This document shows positions 4,223 through 6,260 of a DNA stretch of 6,260 nucleotides, piece after piece (position 1 is the stretch's first letter; each line of letters starts with the position of its first letter). This stretch comes from Rhodobacteraceae bacterium UBA996 (lineage in GTDB: Bacteria > Pseudomonadota > Alphaproteobacteria > Rhodobacterales > Rhodobacteraceae), in NCBI GenBank assembly GCA_002291955.1, contig DBBA01000121.1, positions 1 to 6,260 on the forward strand, in the 5' to 3' direction. A program made the position numbers and the translations under genes. Under the pieces are notes generated by a model. It had not been told where the DNA came from and did not search any database. It saw only the letters and a program-made list of their open reading frames with translations.

Positions 4223-6253
4223 ATGACGACGGGCGACGCACTGGTGATCTTCACGCCCTCGGGCAAGCGCGGGCGATTCGCCTTGGGCACACCCGTGCTC
4301 ACGGCGGCGCGCCAGCTGGGGGTGGATCTGGACAGCGTCTGCGGCGGGCGTGGCATCTGCTCGAAATGCCAGGTCGCGCCCGCGTTCGGCGACTTCCCCA
4401 AGCACGGGGTCACCGTGACCGAAGGCGCCCTGTCGCCGTGGAACACGGTCGAGGAGCGGTATGACCGCGTCCGCGGCCTGCCCGCGGGGCGGCGTCTGGG
4501 CTGTCAGGCGCAGGTGCTGGCCGATGTGGTGATTGACGTGCCACCCGAAAGCCAGGTGCACCGGCAGGTGGTGCGCAAGCGGGCCGAAGCGCGCGAGATC
4601 ACGCTCGACCCCGCAACGCGGCTGGTGGTGGTGGACGTGGCCGAGCCCGACATGCACGAACCGTCCGGCGATTTCGAGCGGCTGGCGGCGGCGCTGAAGG
4701 CCCAGTGGGGCGAGGAGGGCGTGACCGCGCCCCTGCCCGTGCTGGCGAAACTCCAGCCTGCGCTGCGCAAGGGGAACTGGCAGGTGACCGTCGCGCTGCA
4801 CCGGGGGCACCGCGATGCGGCGGCCCGTGTGCTGGACGTCTGGCCCGGGTTCCATGACGGCGGGCTCTATGGGCTTGCCATCGACCTTGGCTCCACCACC
4901 GTGGCGGCGCACCTGACCCGGCTGGATACGGGCGAGGTCGTGGCCTCGGGCGGGGTGATGAACCCGCAGATCCGCTTCGGCGAGGACCTGATGAGCCGGG
5001 TCAGCTACGCCATGATGAACCCCGGGGGCGACGCCGAGATGACGGCCGAGGTGCGCCGGGCACTCGACGGGCTGGCCCTGTCGCTGGCGACCGAGGCAGG
5101 CGTAGCCCCCCGTGACGTGGTCGAGGCGGTGGTCGTCTGCAACCCGGTGATGCACCACCTCCTGCTCGGGATCGACCCGGTGGAACTGGGCCAGGCGCCG
5201 TTCGCGCTGGCGACGTCCGGCAGTCTGGAGCTTGACGCGCGGGACGTTGGGCTGGTGTCGGTCAACCCGGCCGCGCGGGCCTATGTGCTGCCCTGCATTG
5301 CAGGCCATGTGGGGGCGGATGCCGCGGCGGTGGCCCTGTCCGAGGCGCCCGAGACGGCGACGGACTGCGTGCTGATCGCCGATGTGGGCACGAACGCCGA
5401 AATCCTGCTGGGCCGCGGCGGCCGGGTGCTGGCGTGCTCGTCCCCCACCGGCCCGGCCTTCGAGGGCGCGCAGATCAGTTCCGGCCAGCGCGCCGCTCCC
5501 GGCGCGATCGAGCGGGTCGAGATCGACCCTGTCACGAAGGACCCCCGGTTCCGCGTGATCGGCTGCGACCTGTGGTCGGATGACCCGGGGTTCGCCGCGG
5601 CCACCGCGAGCACGGGGGTCACCGGCATCTGCGGGTCCGGCATCATCGAGGTCGTGGCCGAGATGCGCATGGCCGGGATCGTCGATGCCTCGGGCCTGAT
5701 CGGGTCGGACGTGCAGGTGGGCAGCCCCCGGATGGTGCCCCAGGGGCGCACCTGGGCCTATGTCCTGCATGACGGGCGCGGGGCCGGAGGGCCTCTGGTC
5801 ACCGTCACGCAGGGCGACATCCGCGCGATCCAGCTGGCGAAGTCGGCGCTTTATGCGGGCGCGCGGCTCTTGATGGACGAGATGGGGGTGGATCGCGTGG
5901 ACCGGGTGGTGCTGGCGGGCGCCTTTGGTGCGCATATCAGCCCCAAGCACGCGATGGTGCTGGGGATGATCCCCGACGTGCCGCTGGCCCGGGTGATGAG
6001 CGCGGGCAACGCCGCCGGGACCGGCGCGCGGATTGCGCTGCTGAACCGCGGCGCGCGGGCGCAGATCGAGGCGACGGTCGGCCGGATCGAGAAGATCGAG
6101 ACGGCGATCGAGCCGCGCTTCCAGGAGCATTTCGTGGCCGCCAACGCGATCCCCCATGCGGTGGACGGGTTCCCCGAGCTTGCGCGGGTGGTGACCCTGC
6201 CCGACGTGGCCTTTGGTGCCGGGTCGGGCGAGGGGCGGCGGCGGCGCAGGTGA
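4223..6253 (+). CDS. RACo-like corrinoid-protein reductive activator (2Fe-2S + ASKHA/DUF4445)
   Basis: This 676-residue cytoplasmic protein resembles RACo, the ATP-dependent activator that reduces inactive Co(II) corrinoid proteins to Co(I). The N-terminal ferredoxin-like domain (about 5-105) has the 2Fe-2S ligand set Cys40, Cys46 and Cys49 (CGGRGICSKC) plus Cys94 (LGCQAQ). A linker and middle domain follow (about 110-210). The ASKHA ATPase part begins with AIDLGSTTVAAHL (219-231, phosphate-1). Next come QIRFGEDLMSRVSYA (249-263), IADVGTNAEILL (385-396, phosphate-2), SSPTGPAFEG (406-415), GICGSGIIEVVAEM (468-481) and VLAGAFGAHI (563-572). Every expected motif is present and the length is normal for the family. 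Archaeal RamA differs in having a C-terminal 4Fe-4S domain, so RACo is the better model. The protein ends in GEGRRRRR, almost the same tail as the corrinoid methyltransferase upstream. Its electron donor and corrinoid target are not in the window. Family identity is firm; target and direction are inference from neighbours. Confidence 0.5.
   Translation: MTTGDALVIFTPSGKRGRFALGTPVLTAARQLGVDLDSVCGGRGICSKCQVAPAFGDFPKHGVTVTEGALSPWNTVEERYDRVRGLPAGRRLGCQAQVLADVVIDVPPESQVHRQVVRKRAEAREITLDPATRLVVVDVAEPDMHEPSGDFERLAAALKAQWGEEGVTAPLPVLAKLQPALRKGNWQVTVALHRGHRDAAARVLDVWPGFHDGGLYGLAIDLGSTTVAAHLTRLDTGEVVASGGVMNPQIRFGEDLMSRVSYAMMNPGGDAEMTAEVRRALDGLALSLATEAGVAPRDVVEAVVVCNPVMHHLLLGIDPVELGQAPFALATSGSLELDARDVGLVSVNPAARAYVLPCIAGHVGADAAAVALSEAPETATDCVLIADVGTNAEILLGRGGRVLACSSPTGPAFEGAQISSGQRAAPGAIERVEIDPVTKDPRFRVIGCDLWSDDPGFAAATASTGVTGICGSGIIEVVAEMRMAGIVDASGLIGSDVQVGSPRMVPQGRTWAYVLHDGRGAGGPLVTVTQGDIRAIQLAKSALYAGARLLMDEMGVDRVDRVVLAGAFGAHISPKHAMVLGMIPDVPLARVMSAGNAAGTGARIALLNRGARAQIEATVGRIEKIETAIEPRFQEHFVAANAIPHAVDGFPELARVVTLPDVAFGAGSGEGRRRRR
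6227..6243 (+). repeat. 17-base repeat encoding GEGRRR, copy 2
   Basis: This is identical to 2168-2184 and in the same codon phase, at the very 3' end of the RACo-like gene. The surrounding bases differ, so the match is confined to the tail-coding segment. Confidence 0.5.
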
Positions 6254-6260
6254 GGGGGGC

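Noticed and set aside
4184..6157. Very long minus-strand open frame (657 codons) opposite the RACo-like gene
   Set aside because: The product is rich in Arg, His, Gly and Pro without domains, and the plus strand carries every expected ASKHA and ferredoxin motif. Length reflects GC-driven absence of stops.
2168..6243. The 17-base repeat as a recombination or attachment site
   Set aside because: Both copies are in the same codon phase at protein ends and the repeat is simple GC-rich sequence. Shared protein tails explain it better, and no integrase or mobile gene lies between them.
6251..6260. TGAGGGGGGC at the window end as a ribosome binding site for a following gene
   Set aside because: The purine-rich run right after the stop would fit a closely spaced next gene, but no start codon is visible before the window ends.

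Overview
The window is about 70% GC with strong G/C preference at third codon positions. Dense gene packing, overlapping starts and stops, and the protein families present suggest a Rhodobacterales-type alphaproteobacterium (Rhodobacteraceae). That assignment is inferred from composition and gene neighbourhood, not from a phylogenetic marker. No RNA genes, insertion sequences, CRISPR arrays or phage genes were seen, and no gap between genes exceeds 300 bases.

Layout: (1) 1-525 (+) is the 3' part of a methylenetetrahydrofolate reductase gene. (2) 518-1183 (+) is a HAD-superfamily phosphatase overlapping it by 8 bases. (3) 1205-2194 (+) is a methyltetrahydrofolate:corrinoid methyltransferase of the DHPS-like pterin-binding fold. 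(4) about 2191/2236-2838 (+) is a small multi-pass membrane protein with a VTT/TVP38-like look and an uncertain, possibly CTG, start. (5) 2831-3250 (-) is a four-helix membrane protein of unknown function. (6) 3375-4145 (+), divergent from it across 124 bases, is an XRE-type regulator with an MmyB-like C-terminal region. (7) 4223-6253 (+) is a 676-residue 2Fe-2S/ASKHA protein of the RACo/DUF4445 type, an ATP-dependent reductive activator of corrinoid proteins.

Genes 1, 3 and 7 form a coherent one-carbon module. A methyl group taken from a methylated substrate onto a corrinoid protein would pass to tetrahydrofolate (gene 3). The resulting methyl-THF would be oxidised to methylene-THF (gene 1). 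The RACo-like protein would rescue corrinoid that has drifted to inactive Co(II), which is expected to happen often in an aerobe. The corrinoid protein and the substrate-specific MttB-type methyltransferase are not in the window and probably lie just outside it. The substrate therefore cannot be read from this sequence; glycine betaine or related quaternary amines are the obvious candidates by analogy.

Genes 5 and 6 look like a self-contained regulator/membrane-protein pair sitting between the methyltransferase and its putative activator. The most unusual signal is that the methyltransferase and the RACo-like protein end in nearly the same arginine-rich tail (GEGRRRR), encoded by an identical 17-base stretch in the same codon phase. 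[Form note: the original gave no feature confidence values; the uniform 0.5 is a placeholder required by the schema, not an estimate.]
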